The notes under the pieces are model-generated. The model made no database searches. It saw only the letters and a program-made list of their open reading frames with translations, and was not told the origin of the DNA. DNA of 5,994 bases from CAYSAA01 sp964428905 (GTDB lineage Bacteria > Atribacterota > Phoenicimicrobiia > Phoenicimicrobiales > Stramentimicrobiaceae): positions 1 to 5,994 of the forward strand of contig CAYSAA010000255.1 in NCBI GenBank assembly GCA_964428905.1. The letters run 5' to 3'. Position 1 is the first letter of the stretch; each line of letters begins with the position of its first letter. Shown one piece after another: positions 5,641 to 5,994 of the stretch. The position numbers and the translations under genes were made by a program.

Positions 5641-5663
5641 GACCCCTTTTAACTTATACTGTT

Positions 5664-5994
5664 TTAATTTGATTTCTGAATGATAATATTCAGGCGCAGT
5701 GAGGAACCATCCCTGCCGATACCGTCCAGGCGGAAGGTGCTTATGCCGTCAAAGGTCACCACCACATCACCCGGCCTACTCCAGCCGTTTTTGGTTTGCT
5801 GACTCAAGGTTACCGGGTTCTGGAAATTTAGCCGGTTAATAAGCCCATCAATGGTATTCCAGATATGAATAGGATGTGTGCTGATTAATTCAGACCTGAT
5901 TTCCGACTCCACTGATTTCACGTTGGAAGTTACAAGACGCTGAACATTCTGGTCCAGTACATACTGGTAAGCTTTGGGGGCATAGATGATCGCC
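5664..5994 (-). CDS. Unrecognised protein, C-terminal 110 residues (5' end beyond the window)
   Basis: The frame is open from the right edge to TAA at 5664-5666 and encodes 109 complete residues, so the gene starts outside the window. A GTG at 5919-5921 is internal and has no convincing Shine-Dalgarno; the frame upstream of it (IIYAPKAYQYVLDQNVQRLV) reads like real protein. I do not recognise the family. The visible part has a charged, probably helical first half (QNVQRLVTSNVKSVESEIRS), then a glycine-rich, probably beta-rich end (RPGDVVVTFDGISTFRLDGI, RDGSSLRLNIII). There is no membrane segment, no cysteine and no obvious catalytic motif. It is richer in GC than the DUF433 gene beside it. 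The product should be named hypothetical. Confidence 0.75.
   Translation of the reverse strand, partial: AIIYAPKAYQYVLDQNVQRLVTSNVKSVESEIRSELISTHPIHIWNTIDGLINRLNFQNPVTLSQQTKNGWSRPGDVVVTFDGISTFRLDGIGRDGSSLRLNIIIQKSN

Overview
The window looks like chromosomal DNA from an uncultured, AT-rich bacterium. All protein-coding sequence that I can support lies on the minus strand. It includes an intact bacterial-type aspartyl-tRNA synthetase with the sequence signature of the non-discriminating kind, and an exported 5'-nucleotidase-family enzyme with a C-terminal LysM cell-wall-binding module. Dense short dispersed repeats, decayed DUF559 and DUF433 genes and long AT-rich intergenic stretches recall candidate-phylum genomes such as Atribacterota, or low-GC Firmicutes-like lineages. 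That taxonomic guess is weak and rests only on style.

Layout from left to right. Positions 1-203 hold two plus-strand intrinsic terminators with no gene between them; the first is cut by the window edge. Positions 204-516 are AT-rich non-coding DNA with TATA/CTA-type low-complexity repeats. Positions 517-2316 are aspS (minus). Its upstream region, 2317-2640, carries more of the same repeat, which may supply its promoter. Positions 2658-3180 form a repeat island: a perfect 51-nt palindrome, the C-terminal half of a DUF559 endonuclease gene whose stop codon lies inside that palindrome, and seven degenerate 36-39-nt tandem units. Positions 3314-4984 are the 5'-nucleotidase gene (minus), bracketed by two same-orientation copies of a 43-bp hairpin repeat (3241-3283 and 5299-5341). 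Positions 5364-5563 are a DUF433 antitoxin-like gene with a one-base frameshift and no toxin partner. A 50-nt imperfect palindrome follows at 5591-5640. Positions 5664-5994 are the C-terminal part of an unrecognised protein that runs off the right edge.

The intact genes have no obvious shared pathway. AspRS serves translation, and perhaps tRNA-dependent amidation. The 5'-nucleotidase probably scavenges nucleotides outside the cytoplasmic membrane. The gaps between genes are filled with repeat elements and gene debris, which suggests a region with a history of insertion and decay. Two of the repeats sit just downstream of genes and read as intrinsic terminators on the genes' strand. I did not find a complete new defence or mobile system. 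The most suggestive structure is the DUF559 remnant enclosed by palindromes and tandem repeats.
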